NCBI RefSeq assembly: GCF_026162425.1
Contig: NZ_JAOBQJ010000005.1
Location: forward strand, 124,001-188,000
From: Flexivirga meconopsidis
GTDB lineage: Bacteria; Actinomycetota; Actinomycetes; Actinomycetales; Dermatophilaceae
DNA length: 64,000 nucleotides
Direction of reading: 5' to 3'
Both the position numbers and the translations under genes were made by a program. This document shows, piece after piece, positions 18,124-27,259 of this stretch (positions within the stretch are counted from its first letter, which is position 1; each line of letters starts with the position of its first letter). The notes beneath the pieces were generated by a model. It ran no database searches. It saw only the letters and a list, made by a program, of their open reading frames with translations, and was not told the DNA's origin.

Positions 18124-18152
18124 TCGATATGTTGCCGTTCGCAACATATTGA
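18124..18152. promoter_or_regulatory. Palindromic operator before the sugar ABC operon
   Basis: ATATGTTGC (18127-18135) and GCAACATAT (18141-18149) are perfect 9-bp arms around the five-base spacer CGTTC. Allowing one mismatch the arms extend to TC...GA at 18124-18152. It lies 40 bases before the binding-protein start. The best candidate ligand is the ROK repressor encoded at the end of the operon (21547). Confidence 0.65.
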
Positions 18153-18191
18153 GTGCGGCTTGCTCCAGGGCCGCCCGGGAAAGGTGGGACC

Positions 18192-19370
18192 ATGCGCAAA
18201 GGTGCGCTTCTGACGGCATGTGGCACGGCAGGCATCATCGCCCTCGCGGGCTGCGGCAGCAGCAGTAGCGGAGGTGGCGGCAACGGCTCGACCGCACCGG
18301 CCGGGGGCGGCGCGGCAACCGGCGGCAACTCGGCCTCCGCGACCGACGGCGGCACCGGTGGCGGCACCAGCGGCGGCTCGATCGACGGCAAGAACGCCAA
18401 GGTCGGCATCATCCTGCCGGACCGGCAGTCCTCGAACCGGTGGATCTCCTCCGACCCCGACGCGCTCAAGCAGCGGTGCGCGGCCGACAAGCTGCAGTGC
18501 GACATCCAGAACGCCAACGGTTCGGCCCAGCAGATGACCACCATCGCCACCACGATGATGAACAACGGCGTCAAGGTGCTCGCGCTGGTCAATCTCGACT
18601 CGGCCTCTGCTGCGCAGATCGAGAAGACCGCCAAGAGCAAGGGCATCTACACGATCGACTACGACCGGCTGACGCTCGGTGGTTCGGCCAGCCTCTACGT
18701 CTCCTACGACAACGTGAAGGTCGGCGAGCTGCAGGGCAAGACCCTGACCGGCTGCGACCAGGTCAAGGGCAAGTCCGCGGTGAAGTACGTCGACCTCAAC
18801 GGCGCGCCGACCGACAACAACGCGACGCTGTTCAAGCAGGGCTACGACGGTGTGCTGTCCAAGCAGAAGGGCTGGCAACGAGTCGGCGACCAGTCGGTGC
18901 CCGACTGGGACAACCAGCAGGCCGGCGTGATCTTCACCTCGATGCTGCAGAAGAACAGCGACATGAACGCAGTGATGGTCGCCAACGACGGTATGGCGGG
19001 CTCGGTCGTCACCGCGCTGAAGAAGCAGAACCTGGCCGGCAAGGTCGCGGTCGCCGGACAGGATGCGACCGTCGAGGGTCTGCAGCGGATCATGGACGGC
19101 ACCCAGTGCTTCACCATCTACAAGCCGTCCAAGGACGAGGCGTTCGCAGTGGTCGACGCGGCCGCGCAGTTGGCCAACGGGCAGGCACCCAAGACCCCGA
19201 CCACGATCAAGGACACCCAGTCCGGGCGCGCGGTGCCGGCGATCCTCGCCACCCCGATCGCGATCACCAAGGCCAACGTCGCCCAGCCGATCAACGATGG
19301 CTACACGCCGAAGTCGACCACCTGCGCCGGTGCCTACGCCGACAAGTGCAAGACCGCCGGGGTGAAGTGA
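18192..19370 (+). CDS. Sugar ABC transporter substrate-binding lipoprotein (XylF-like)
   Basis: A 392-residue periplasmic-binding-protein-like lipoprotein. The signal peptide ends in the lipobox IALAGCGSS, and a Gly/Ser-rich linker follows to about residue 70. The mature domain (KVGIILPDRQSSNRWISSDP, IYTIDYDRL, MVANDGMAGSVVTAL) matches type I sugar-binding proteins of the xylose XylF class. ATG 18192 with gggaaagg upstream gives a proper signal peptide. It is the first gene of an ABC transporter operon and lies behind a strong palindromic operator. Confidence 0.85.
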   Translation: MRKGALLTACGTAGIIALAGCGSSSSGGGGNGSTAPAGGGAATGGNSASATDGGTGGGTSGGSIDGKNAKVGIILPDRQSSNRWISSDPDALKQRCAADKLQCDIQNANGSAQQMTTIATTMMNNGVKVLALVNLDSASAAQIEKTAKSKGIYTIDYDRLTLGGSASLYVSYDNVKVGELQGKTLTGCDQVKGKSAVKYVDLNGAPTDNNATLFKQGYDGVLSKQKGWQRVGDQSVPDWDNQQAGVIFTSMLQKNSDMNAVMVANDGMAGSVVTALKKQNLAGKVAVAGQDATVEGLQRIMDGTQCFTIYKPSKDEAFAVVDAAAQLANGQAPKTPTTIKDTQSGRAVPAILATPIAITKANVAQPINDGYTPKSTTCAGAYADKCKTAGVK

Positions 19371-19374
19371 CCGG

Positions 19375-20160
19375 ATGACTGATCAGCCGATCCTGCGGCT
19401 GCGCGGGGTCAACAAGAGCTTCGGCGCGGTGCACGTGCTGGACGACGTCGACTTCGAGGCGTATGCCGGGAAGGTCACCGCCCTCGTCGGCGACAACGGC
19501 GCAGGCAAGTCCACGCTCGTGAAGTGCATCGGTGGCACCTACCCGATCGACTCGGGCAGTTACGAGTTCGACGGCTCGCCGGTGCACGTGTCGGGCCCGC
19601 GCGACGCGGCGGCGCTCGGGGTCGAGATCGTCTACCAGGATCTTGCCCTCTGCGAGAACCTCGACGTGGTGCAGAACATGTTCCTCGGCCGGGAACGCAT
19701 GCGCGGTGTCGTCCTCGACGAGGAGTCGATGGAGATCGCCGCCTCGCAGACGCTGACTTCCTTGTCGGTGCGCACCCTGAAGTCGGTGCGGCAGCGGGTG
19801 TCCAGCCTCTCCGGTGGTCAGCGGCAGACCGTCGCGATCGCCAAGGCCGCGTTGTGGAAGTCGCGGGTCGTCATACTCGACGAGCCGACGGCTGCCCTCG
19901 GCGTCGCGCAGACGGCCCAGGTGCTCGACCTGGTCCGACGTCTCGCCGACCAGGGCGTTGCGGTCATTCTCATCTCGCACAACATGCTCGACGTGCTGCA
20001 GGTGGCCGACCGGATCGCGGTGCTCTACCTCGGCCGGATGGCCGCGACCGTCGACCGCGCCGACGTCAACCAGACTCAGGTGGTCGAGCTGATCACCACC
20101 GGCCGGAGCGGCGACCTCGGCATCCAACCCGCAACCGCGAGCGCCGGAGTGTCCATATGA
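19375..20160 (+). CDS. Sugar ABC transporter ATP-binding protein (single domain)
   Basis: A 261-residue ATPase with Walker A GDNGAGKSTL, signature LSGGQRQTVAIAKA, Walker B VVILDEPTAAL and switch His in LISHNML. Most sugar importers of the XylG/RbsA type use a fused two-domain ATPase of about 500 residues. This one has a single domain that must work as a homodimer. It starts four bases after the binding protein and overlaps the permease by ATGA. Confidence 0.9.
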   Translation: MTDQPILRLRGVNKSFGAVHVLDDVDFEAYAGKVTALVGDNGAGKSTLVKCIGGTYPIDSGSYEFDGSPVHVSGPRDAAALGVEIVYQDLALCENLDVVQNMFLGRERMRGVVLDEESMEIAASQTLTSLSVRTLKSVRQRVSSLSGGQRQTVAIAKAALWKSRVVILDEPTAALGVAQTAQVLDLVRRLADQGVAVILISHNMLDVLQVADRIAVLYLGRMAATVDRADVNQTQVVELITTGRSGDLGIQPATASAGVSI

Positions 20161-21542
20161 GCACCAACCTCGAAAAGCCTTCGGGCAGCACGAAACCCGA
20201 CGCCGCAGCCGCTCACACCACGACCGCCGACGAGCTGTCGTCGGCGGCGGTCACCGTGCCCACCGGCGCCGACGTCGGCAGCTACCTGCGGCAGTACTGG
20301 CAGCGCATCCGTGGTGGCGACATGGGCTCGCTGCCCGCCGTCGCCGCGCTGGTCGTGCTCTTCCTGGTCTTCTCCGTGGTCGAGAACGGCTTTTTGTCCA
20401 AGGCCAACTTCGCCAGTCTGATCACCCAGGCGGCGCCGGGCATCCTGCTCGCGATGGGCCTGGTGTTCGTGTTGTTGCTCGGCGAGATCGACCTGTCGGC
20501 CGGCACCGCGTCCGGGGTCGGCGGCGCGATCGTCGCCGTGCTGCTGACCAAGGACTGGCCGTGGCCGCTCGCGGTGCTCGCCGCGCTCGTCGTGGGCGCC
20601 GTGATCGGCCTCGGCATCGGGTGGATGCGGACCTTCCTGCGAGTGCCGTCATTCGTCTCCACCCTGGCGCTCTTCCTCGGTCTGCAGGGCGTGGTGCAGA
20701 TCGTGGTCAACAGCGCCAACACCCAGGGCAACCTGTCGCTGCAGAGTGACACCCTGGTGGCGCTGGAGAACAGCAACATGCCGGTATGGCTCGGCTGGGT
20801 GATGGCTGCGGTGCTGGTGATCGGGTATGCCGCGCAGAAGCTCCTGGCCGTCGCGGGCCGGCACAAGCGGGGGCTGCCGACCGAGCCGTCGTCGATCACT
20901 GCGGCGAAGGTGCTCGGGATTGCCGTGCTGTCCTTCGGCTTCACCTTCGTGTTGAACCTCAACCGCTCTCCCAACGCCGGGGGCGGCACCCGGATCGTCG
21001 AGCGCAACGGTCAGCTGGTCACCGAGAAGACCGGCGGCGAGTTCCTCGGCGGAGTGCCGTGGGTGGTGCCGGTGATCCTGGTGCTCGTCGTCGTCCTGGG
21101 GTTCGTGCTCAGCCGCACTCGCTACGGGCGACACGTCTACGCGGTCGGCGGCAGCGACGAGGCGGCGCGACGGGCCGGCATTCGGGTCAATGCGGTGCGC
21201 ATCTCGGTGTTCGTGATCTGCTCCACGCTCGCGGTCGTCTCCGGTGTGGTGCTCGCGTCACAGACCGCGGTCAACGCTGCCCAAGGCGGCGGCAACACGC
21301 TGCTGCTCGCGGTCGGTGCGGCGGTCGTCGGTGGCACCAGTCTGTTCGGCGGCAAGGGCAAGATCACCGATGCGGTCGTCGGTGGCGCGGTCGTCGCGGT
21401 GATCCTCAACGGCATGGCTGACCTGCTGCACGGCAAGAACAACTCCGCCTGGCAGTGGATCGTCACCGGCCTGGTGCTGTTGCTGGCCGCGACCGTCGAC
21501 GCGATGTCGCGCCGACGGGCCGGCTCCACCGGATTGGGCTGA
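20157..21542 (+). CDS. Sugar ABC transporter permease (XylH/RbsC type)
   Basis: A 461-residue permease of the BPD_transp_2 type. After a 55-residue hydrophilic N-terminus come about ten membrane segments (ALVVLFLVFSVVENGFL, ILLAMGLVFVLLLGEIDLS, VPVILVLVVVLGFVL and others). GEIDLSAGT and VGGTSLFGGKGK are typical of xylose/ribose permeases. A loop of roughly 60 residues (KRGLPTEPSS ... GGEFLGG) makes it longer than RbsC, as in XylH. ATGA overlap with the ATPase. Confidence 0.9.
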   Translation: MSTNLEKPSGSTKPDAAAAHTTTADELSSAAVTVPTGADVGSYLRQYWQRIRGGDMGSLPAVAALVVLFLVFSVVENGFLSKANFASLITQAAPGILLAMGLVFVLLLGEIDLSAGTASGVGGAIVAVLLTKDWPWPLAVLAALVVGAVIGLGIGWMRTFLRVPSFVSTLALFLGLQGVVQIVVNSANTQGNLSLQSDTLVALENSNMPVWLGWVMAAVLVIGYAAQKLLAVAGRHKRGLPTEPSSITAAKVLGIAVLSFGFTFVLNLNRSPNAGGGTRIVERNGQLVTEKTGGEFLGGVPWVVPVILVLVVVLGFVLSRTRYGRHVYAVGGSDEAARRAGIRVNAVRISVFVICSTLAVVSGVVLASQTAVNAAQGGGNTLLLAVGAAVVGGTSLFGGKGKITDAVVGGAVVAVILNGMADLLHGKNNSAWQWIVTGLVLLLAATVDAMSRRRAGSTGLG

Positions 21543-21546
21543 TCAG

Positions 21547-22749
21547 GTGCGCACGGTCGGACCGTCCGCGGCCCGCCCCGAGCAGATCCGCCGACACAAC
21601 CTCAGCACGCTGCTGCGACACCTGCACCTGCACGGGCAGGTGTCGCGCAGCGAGCTGGCCAGCCTGACCGGGCTCAACCGCAGCACCATCGGTGGGCTGG
21701 TCGGCGACCTGGTCGACCTCGGCGTGGTCAGCCAGCGCTCCCCCACGCGCAACAGCAAGGGGGCCGGGCGCCCGGCATACGTGGTGGTGGCGCGACCCCG
21801 GTCGGTGCACGTGGTGGCCGTCGACGTCGACGTCGACTCGGTCCAGGTCGCTGCCGTCGGCCTGGGCGGCGATGTGCTCGGCCGGGTGCGGTGGCAGCTG
21901 CACGACGGCAACCGCTCCGCCACCGCCGTGGTCGACGACGTCGTGCCGGCGATCCGGCAACTGACCGCCTCGCTGCCGCACAGTCACCGGGTCGGCATCG
22001 GTGCGAGCGTGCCGGCGATGGTTGCCGATCCGTCCGGCCTGGCGGTGTATGCACCAAACCTGGACTGGTCCGACGAACCCTTCGGCGAGCTACTCGGTGA
22101 CCGGCTGAACGAGCCAGTGCTGATCGGCAACGACGCAGACCTGGCCACGCTGGCCGAGCAACGACGCGGCGTCGCGGCCGGTCTGCGGCATGTCGTGTGC
22201 GTGCTCGGGCGGGTCGGCGTCGGTGGCGGGGTCATCGTCGACGGGCACCTGCTCAGGGGCGCGCGCGGGTATGCCGGCGAACTCGGCCACATGTCGCTGC
22301 AAGCCGACGGACCGCTGTGTCACTGCGGCAATCACGGTTGCGTCGAGGAGTATGTCGGGGAGGCCGCGATCCTGCGGTCCGCGCGGGAAGCCGGCCTCGA
22401 AATCAGTGCACTGGCAACGCTTTTCGAGCAGGCCGAGCGGGGTGACGCGGTAGCCGGTGAAGTCGTCGCCACCGCCGCGCGATGGTTCGGACGGGGCCTG
22501 GCCAATCTGGCCAACGTGCTCAACCCGGAGGCGTTCGTCGCGAGCGGGCACCTGGCCGAGGTCCTACGGGTTGCCGAGCCATCGGTGCGCGAGGGCCTCG
22601 AGCGCGGGATGGTGACCATCGGGCGGGCGCCGATAACCCTGCTACAAGGCGGGATTCGGGACGCCTCCCTCGTCGGGGCCGCGGAGCTCGCCTTCGAGGA
22701 GCTACTGGCGGCACCCGACCTGTTGGGCACTCCGAGGCCCGCGAGTTAG
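21547..22749 (+). CDS. ROK family transcriptional regulator
   Basis: A 400-residue ROK protein with an N-terminal winged helix (VSRSELASLTGLNRSTIGGL) and a sugar-kinase-like body. The ROK zinc site is CHCGNHGCVEEYVG. It starts by GTG four bases after the permease and is thus in the sugar operon. By family analogy (XylR/NagC type) it represses the operon until the sugar binds. The palindrome at 18124-18152 is its most likely target. Confidence 0.85.
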   Translation: MRTVGPSAARPEQIRRHNLSTLLRHLHLHGQVSRSELASLTGLNRSTIGGLVGDLVDLGVVSQRSPTRNSKGAGRPAYVVVARPRSVHVVAVDVDVDSVQVAAVGLGGDVLGRVRWQLHDGNRSATAVVDDVVPAIRQLTASLPHSHRVGIGASVPAMVADPSGLAVYAPNLDWSDEPFGELLGDRLNEPVLIGNDADLATLAEQRRGVAAGLRHVVCVLGRVGVGGGVIVDGHLLRGARGYAGELGHMSLQADGPLCHCGNHGCVEEYVGEAAILRSAREAGLEISALATLFEQAERGDAVAGEVVATAARWFGRGLANLANVLNPEAFVASGHLAEVLRVAEPSVREGLERGMVTIGRAPITLLQGGIRDASLVGAAELAFEELLAAPDLLGTPRPAS

Positions 22750-22784
22750 TCTGAGTGCACCGCTTCACGACGGGGGTCGATGAC

Positions 22785-23675
22785 ATGCACTCTCTGCACG
22801 CGCTGAGCCCGCTGCTGCAGTTCCTCGCGGTGTTCGCGATGTTCGCGCTCACCCGCTACGCGTTCAGCACCCGGGCGCAGGCGACCCGCGCAACCCTGAC
22901 CTGGGCGGCCGTCATGGTCGCGCTGTCCTTCACTCCTGCCGGGTGGGTGGTGCACGTCGGCATGGTGATCGGCCTGTTCGCGGTCGTGGAGTTCCTCTTC
23001 CGGCCGTTGTACAAGGTGCGCACCCAGCTGGCCCGTTCGGTCGGGTTCCTCGCCGCGCTATGCGTCGCCGCCTCGCTGAACGGTCAGCCCCCGTGGGTGA
23101 TCTTCCCGCTGGCCTGCGCGGTCGCGCTGTGGTTCCTCACCGGCGGCCCGGCGCGCAACCAGCGCAAGCGGCTGCAGGCACTGCAACAGCAGGCGATCTT
23201 CCAGACGCCGACGTTCCAACCGGCCGCAGCCGGGCAGTTCCCGCAGCCCCAGGCCCCGGCCCACCCGCCGGTCGGCGGTGCGCAGCTCCCGTCATACGTG
23301 GCAGATCCGCGACTGCCGAGCGCGGCCCGCGAGCTGCTGCTCACGCTCGACCGCGAGTCCCGCGACGCGCTGACCTACCTGCACGCGCACAGCGACAACG
23401 CCCTGCTCATCTTCGAGGTCGAGCAGATCACCGGCGACTTCGCCCCGTCGGCCGTGCAGGGCTACCTCGCGCTGCCGCCCGGGCTGGCCGACACCGAGCC
23501 GCTGCACGACGGCGAGACCGGAGCGCAGCTGCTCTGCGACCAGCTGCAACTGCTGATCGACGGGGTGCGCGCCGCGGTCGCTGAGGCACACGGCACCAAC
23601 GCCGGCGCACTGCTGGCCAGCCATCGTTTCCTCAAGGAGCGGTTCGGCACCCGCCGCGACGACCTGCGGCTGTGA
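22785..23675 (+). CDS. Conserved hypothetical membrane protein
   Basis: A 296-residue protein I do not recognise. Three or four membrane helices occupy the first 125 residues (LLQFLAVFAMFALTRYAF, VVHVGMVIGLFAVVEFLF, WVIFPLACAVALWFLTG). A Gln/Pro-rich linker follows, then a soluble helical C-terminal domain of about 130 residues (SAARELLLTLDRESRDALTYL). ATG 22785 follows ggggg by about ten bases; a GTG at 22755 would add ten residues. The soluble part looks like a helical protein-interaction domain, but that is a guess. Confidence 0.6.
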   Translation: MHSLHALSPLLQFLAVFAMFALTRYAFSTRAQATRATLTWAAVMVALSFTPAGWVVHVGMVIGLFAVVEFLFRPLYKVRTQLARSVGFLAALCVAASLNGQPPWVIFPLACAVALWFLTGGPARNQRKRLQALQQQAIFQTPTFQPAAAGQFPQPQAPAHPPVGGAQLPSYVADPRLPSAARELLLTLDRESRDALTYLHAHSDNALLIFEVEQITGDFAPSAVQGYLALPPGLADTEPLHDGETGAQLLCDQLQLLIDGVRAAVAEAHGTNAGALLASHRFLKERFGTRRDDLRL

Positions 23676-23684
23676 CGCTGCCGA

Positions 23685-24209
23685 TCAGGTGAGCGTCGGC
23701 CCGCCGCCGGGCATCTTGGCGAGCATCTCGCGTGCCTGCTCGGCGAACTTGTGCTCGACCAGGACCTCGTACTTGGTGGCCACGGTCTGGGTCACCGACT
23801 GGAAGTCGCGCTGACCGCCGGTAAGGCTGTAGCCGATCGCCGCCCAGATGGCACCGAAGATCGCACCGAAGATGATCGTCGAAATGACGACCGCGAAGAC
23901 GTTCACGCCGTTGTCGAACAACGACAGGATCAGGCCGATGAAGGCACCGAACCAGGCGCCGGAGAGCGCGCCACCGGCGATCACCCGCCCCCAGGTGAGC
24001 CGGCCGACGACCCGCTCGATCTGCTTCAGGTCGGTGCCGACGATCATCACGTTCTGCACCGGGAACTGGTTGTCCGACAGGTAGTCGACCGCCTTCTGCG
24101 CCTCGAGGTAGTCGGTGTAGACACCCAGCGACATCGGGTATTCGAGGGAAAGGCCGCCGCGCAGCGCGGCGCCGGGGCGGTTGAAACCGCCGGACATGGA
24201 AGATGACAT
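23685..24209 (-). CDS. General stress protein (YflT-like) membrane protein
   Basis: A 174-residue protein with an N-terminal stress-protein domain (LGVYTDYLEAQKAVDYLSDN), typical of the YflT/heat-induced stress protein family. Two hydrophobic Gly-rich helices follow (GGALSGAWFGAFIGLILSLF and IFGAIFGAIWAAIGYSL), like those of glycine-zipper stress proteins. The C-terminus (YEVLVEHKFAEQAREML) is a second short ferredoxin-like strand-helix. The biochemical role is unknown. It converges on the membrane-protein gene with a nine-base gap. Confidence 0.75.
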   Translation of the reverse strand: MSSSMSGGFNRPGAALRGGLSLEYPMSLGVYTDYLEAQKAVDYLSDNQFPVQNVMIVGTDLKQIERVVGRLTWGRVIAGGALSGAWFGAFIGLILSLFDNGVNVFAVVISTIIFGAIFGAIWAAIGYSLTGGQRDFQSVTQTVATKYEVLVEHKFAEQAREMLAKMPGGGPTLT

Positions 24210-24237
24210 ACGACCACACTAGCTAGCCTGCGGTGTC

Positions 24238-25233
24238 ATGCGAGGCGTATGTGTCTTCGGAGCCGGAAGTGTCGGCTGCTATGTCGGGGGCCGGTTGGCC
24301 GCCGCCGATGTCCCGGTGACGCTCATCGGACGCGAGAGCATGCGGGAGGCGACAGCCGGCGGCATACGGCTGCAGGCATTGGACGGCTCACAGGCACAGG
24401 CGAATCCGCGGTTCGAGACCGACCCTTCGGCGGCCGCCGAGGCTGATCTGGTGCTGGTGACGGTGAAGTCCGCAGCCAACCCGGATGCGGCCACCGCGCT
24501 GCGTGCGGTGCTGGCGCCGGACGCCGTGGTGGTGAGCCTGCAGAACGGGCTGCACGGCGGCGCTGACCTGCGTGCCGGGCTCGACCAGCGGGTCCTGGCC
24601 GGCACGGTCGGCTTCAACGTGGTGCGGGACGGCGCGACCTTCCGGCAGGCCACCGCCGGCGACGTCCTGGTGCAGAGCGACCCCGTCTGGACCGGGTATG
24701 ACGCAGCCTTCGCACGAGCCGGTCTGCCGATCGAGCAACGCGGCGACATGCCCGCGGTGCAACGCGCCAAACTCCTGCTCAACCTCAACAACGCAATCAA
24801 CGCACTGTCCGGGCTGCCGCTGCGAGAAGAGTTGGCACAGAGGGCTTTTCGCCGTTGCCTGTCCCTGGCACAACGCGAGGCACTCTCGGTGATGGCGGCT
24901 GCCGGTCCGGCACCGGCGAAGCTCACCGCGCTCTCCCCCGCGCTGATGGCGCGCACCCTGTCGGTGCCGGACGCGCTCTTCCGGGCCGTCGCCGGGCAGG
25001 TGCTGGCCATCGATCCCGCGGCGGGGTCATCGATGGCCGACGACCTGGTCGCCGGCCGCCCGACGGAGGTCGACTGGATCAATGGCGCGGTGGTGCAGCT
25101 GGCCGCGGACGCCGGAATGACGGCACCGGTGAACGCCCGCCTGGTCGCGCTGGTGCACGATGCCGAGCACGGCACCCGACGGCGCTGGACCGGCGATGAG
25201 CTGTTGACACAGCTGCGGTCGGCCGGTCGCTGA
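24238..25233 (+). CDS. panE: 2-dehydropantoate 2-reductase (ketopantoate reductase) family
   Basis: A 331-residue NADPH-dependent reductase. The nucleotide motif is VFGAGSVGCYVGGRLA at the N-terminus. The catalytic Lys lies in RAKLLLNLNNAINAL, and the acidic partner in TEVDWINGAVVQLA (E-x-D-x-x-NG). The family reduces ketopantoate to pantoate in CoA biosynthesis, but paralogues act on other 2-oxo acids, and no pantothenate genes lie nearby. Divergent from the stress protein with only 28 bases between start codons. Confidence 0.8.
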   Translation: MRGVCVFGAGSVGCYVGGRLAAADVPVTLIGRESMREATAGGIRLQALDGSQAQANPRFETDPSAAAEADLVLVTVKSAANPDAATALRAVLAPDAVVVSLQNGLHGGADLRAGLDQRVLAGTVGFNVVRDGATFRQATAGDVLVQSDPVWTGYDAAFARAGLPIEQRGDMPAVQRAKLLLNLNNAINALSGLPLREELAQRAFRRCLSLAQREALSVMAAAGPAPAKLTALSPALMARTLSVPDALFRAVAGQVLAIDPAAGSSMADDLVAGRPTEVDWINGAVVQLAADAGMTAPVNARLVALVHDAEHGTRRRWTGDELLTQLRSAGR

Positions 25234-25300
25234 CCGGTCGTCGCTCGCTGTTCACGAGAGATTTGCTCGTCATGCGGCCACGGCTCGGGAGCGTGGAGGC

Positions 25301-26164
25301 ATGACTTCCACCTTCACCCGCAGGACCCTGATCGGCGCCGGCGCGGCAACCGTGCCGCTCGCCCTCGCCGGCAACGCCTATGCCGCGCCGCACGCAGCAC
25401 GGCCATCCAGCCCGCTGGAGGGCGTGACGCCGACCCCGCGCACCCATGCCCACAACGACTACGAGCACGTGCGCCCGTTGTTCGACGCACTCGGGCAGGG
25501 CTTCGTCAGTGTCGAGGCCGACATCTGGCTGGTCGGCGGCGAGCTCTACATCGGCCACGACGGCCCCGACCTGACCCGGACCCTGCGCGGCCTCTACCTG
25601 GACCCGCTCGCCCGTCTGGCCAAGGCCGGCCGCGGCTGGATCTACCCCGGCCACCGGGTCGGCCTGCAGCTGCTGATCGACGTCAAGAGTCCCGGCGACC
25701 CGGTGTGGCCGGTGCTGCAGCGCCAATTGGCTTCGTATCGCGGGCTTTTCACCTACTGGCGCAACGGCCGTCGCCACCCTGGCCCGGTCACCGCCGTGCT
25801 CAGCGGCGAGCTCGCGCAGCGCACGTCGACCGAGCGGCTGCGCTGGGCCGGCTTCGACGGCCGGCTCCGGACCCCGCTGCCTGCCGGCGCCACGCCCGAG
25901 CAGCTGCCGCTGCTGTCGGACAACTGGGCGCTGATGTTCACCTGGCAGGGCGTCGGCCCGATGCCGGCCGCCGAGCGCGCCAGGCTGCGCGACCTGGTCG
26001 CGAGCAAGCACCGGGCCGGGTACCAAGTGCGCTTCTGGAACACTCCCGACCTGCCCGGCCCGGCCCGCACCGCGGTGTGGACGCAGCTGTGGGCGGCCGG
26101 TGTCGACTACCTCAACACCGACGACCTGGTCGGCCTGCGCGAATTCGTCCGCGCACAGGGCTGA
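25301..26164 (+). CDS. Secreted PI-PLC/glycerophosphodiesterase-like protein (Tat substrate)
   Basis: A 287-residue exported protein with a twin-arginine signal (FTRRTLIGAGAATVPLALA). The mature domain opens with RTHAHNDYEHVRPL. HAHNDYEH is the hallmark of the PI-specific phospholipase C/GDPD-like TIM barrel family (AIM6-like), with acidic residues in VSVEADIWL and LLIDVKS. The substrate is unknown; glycerophosphodiesters or inositol phosphates are possible. It converges on the beta-propeller gene across a 14-bp hairpin. Confidence 0.75.
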   Translation: MTSTFTRRTLIGAGAATVPLALAGNAYAAPHAARPSSPLEGVTPTPRTHAHNDYEHVRPLFDALGQGFVSVEADIWLVGGELYIGHDGPDLTRTLRGLYLDPLARLAKAGRGWIYPGHRVGLQLLIDVKSPGDPVWPVLQRQLASYRGLFTYWRNGRRHPGPVTAVLSGELAQRTSTERLRWAGFDGRLRTPLPAGATPEQLPLLSDNWALMFTWQGVGPMPAAERARLRDLVASKHRAGYQVRFWNTPDLPGPARTAVWTQLWAAGVDYLNTDDLVGLREFVRAQG

Positions 26165-26170
26165 GTCGCA

Positions 26171-26203
26171 CCTACCGGGTCGGCACCACGCCGACCCGGT
26201 AGG
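26171..26203. terminator. Perfect 14-bp hairpin, bidirectional terminator
   Basis: CCTACCGGGTCGGC, loop ACCAC, GCCGACCCGGTAGG. It lies six bases after the stop of the plus-strand phosphodiesterase. It also overlaps the last codons (RVGVVPTR) of the convergent beta-propeller gene, so the terminator stem is partly protein-coding. There is no T-run. Confidence 0.7.
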
Positions 26204-27161
26204 GCGGCCGCTGCAGGTCGGAGTTGAGCTGGCTGCCCACCCACAGGTAGCGGGCACGATCCCGAGCAACCGTCGTCGGGCTGACGTCGAAGCCGACCCT
26301 GGCACTGTCCGAGACCACGGTCGCGGTCAGATAGTCGCCGCTGAACCGTGCCGTGCGCAGGAAGGTCTGCTCGGTGCTCCAGTCCGTCTGCACCGTGCGC
26401 AGCATCCGGCCCTGCAACAGCGCACCGTCGCCGCCGAGCTCCTGCCCGCCGGCGACGGTGACCTGCCGCACCTCCCGTGTCCGGACGTCCACCCGGTAGG
26501 TGATGTTGGTCAGCCAGTCGACGACCAGCAGGTAACGCCCGCCCGCGGTCGACACGATCCCGTTCAGGAAGCTCGGCGCCGGTGTGAAGTCGGCGGCCTC
26601 GACGAATGGCTCCAATCTGCCGATTCCGCTGCGGGACAACGATGCTCGGTAGACGGCGCCCTTCGCCGAGTCCGTCACGTACACGGCGTCCTTGGTGAAC
26701 GCGAAGTCGTTCAGGAACGACTCCCCCGGCACCGATCGATCCGCCAGCAGCTCGCCGTCCGGCGAGTAAACATAGAAGTGCCCGGTGGCCGCACCCGCGA
26801 CGAGCACCCGGCCCCAGCGATCGACGTGGATGCCGGTCGCAGCGGTCCGGCCATCCGAGCCGGCCGGCAGCCAACTGCGAAGCTGGCTGTCACGCGTGCT
26901 GCCGCGGAATACCTCACCGGTCGCCACACTCGTGACGTACATCGTGCCGGTGCGCGTCACCTCGATCCCCTCGGGGTTGCTCCCGGCCACCTCCGTGATG
27001 ACGTATGACGCAGGCCGCGGCACGGCCGCCTCCCGCGCGACACCACCCGCGGCCGCCGCGGCCGGCACGCCCGTGGCCGCGGTCACCCCACCGGCCGCGA
27101 GTGCCACTGCGACCGCCGCCCCCACAATTCGCCTGCGATGCAACGCTATTCGATGATTCAT
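26172..27161 (-). CDS. Secreted beta-propeller protein (SMP-30/NHL-like)
   Basis: A 329-residue exported protein. The N-terminus has a basic stretch (RIALHRRRIVG), a hydrophobic core and an alanine-rich cleavage zone (VPAAAAAGG). The rest consists of repeated blades such as NPEGIEVTRTGTMYVTSV, ATGIHVDRWGRVLVAG, LNDFAFTKDAVYVTD and FLNGIVSTAGGRYLLVV. This matches SMP-30/gluconolactonase-like or NHL propellers. No catalytic acid set can be assigned with confidence. It is divergent from the ArsR gene. Confidence 0.7.
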   Translation of the reverse strand: MNHRIALHRRRIVGAAVAVALAAGGVTAATGVPAAAAAGGVAREAAVPRPASYVITEVAGSNPEGIEVTRTGTMYVTSVATGEVFRGSTRDSQLRSWLPAGSDGRTAATGIHVDRWGRVLVAGAATGHFYVYSPDGELLADRSVPGESFLNDFAFTKDAVYVTDSAKGAVYRASLSRSGIGRLEPFVEAADFTPAPSFLNGIVSTAGGRYLLVVDWLTNITYRVDVRTREVRQVTVAGGQELGGDGALLQGRMLRTVQTDWSTEQTFLRTARFSGDYLTATVVSDSARVGFDVSPTTVARDRARYLWVGSQLNSDLQRPPYRVGVVPTR

Positions 27162-27259
27162 GTCGTGCCCTCTCCCTCAGACGGTGAGCCATCATGCTCA
27201 ACGCGCCGGACTTCACCGACAACGATTCGGGCCAGCCCGAACGGTGCGACAGTGAGTGC

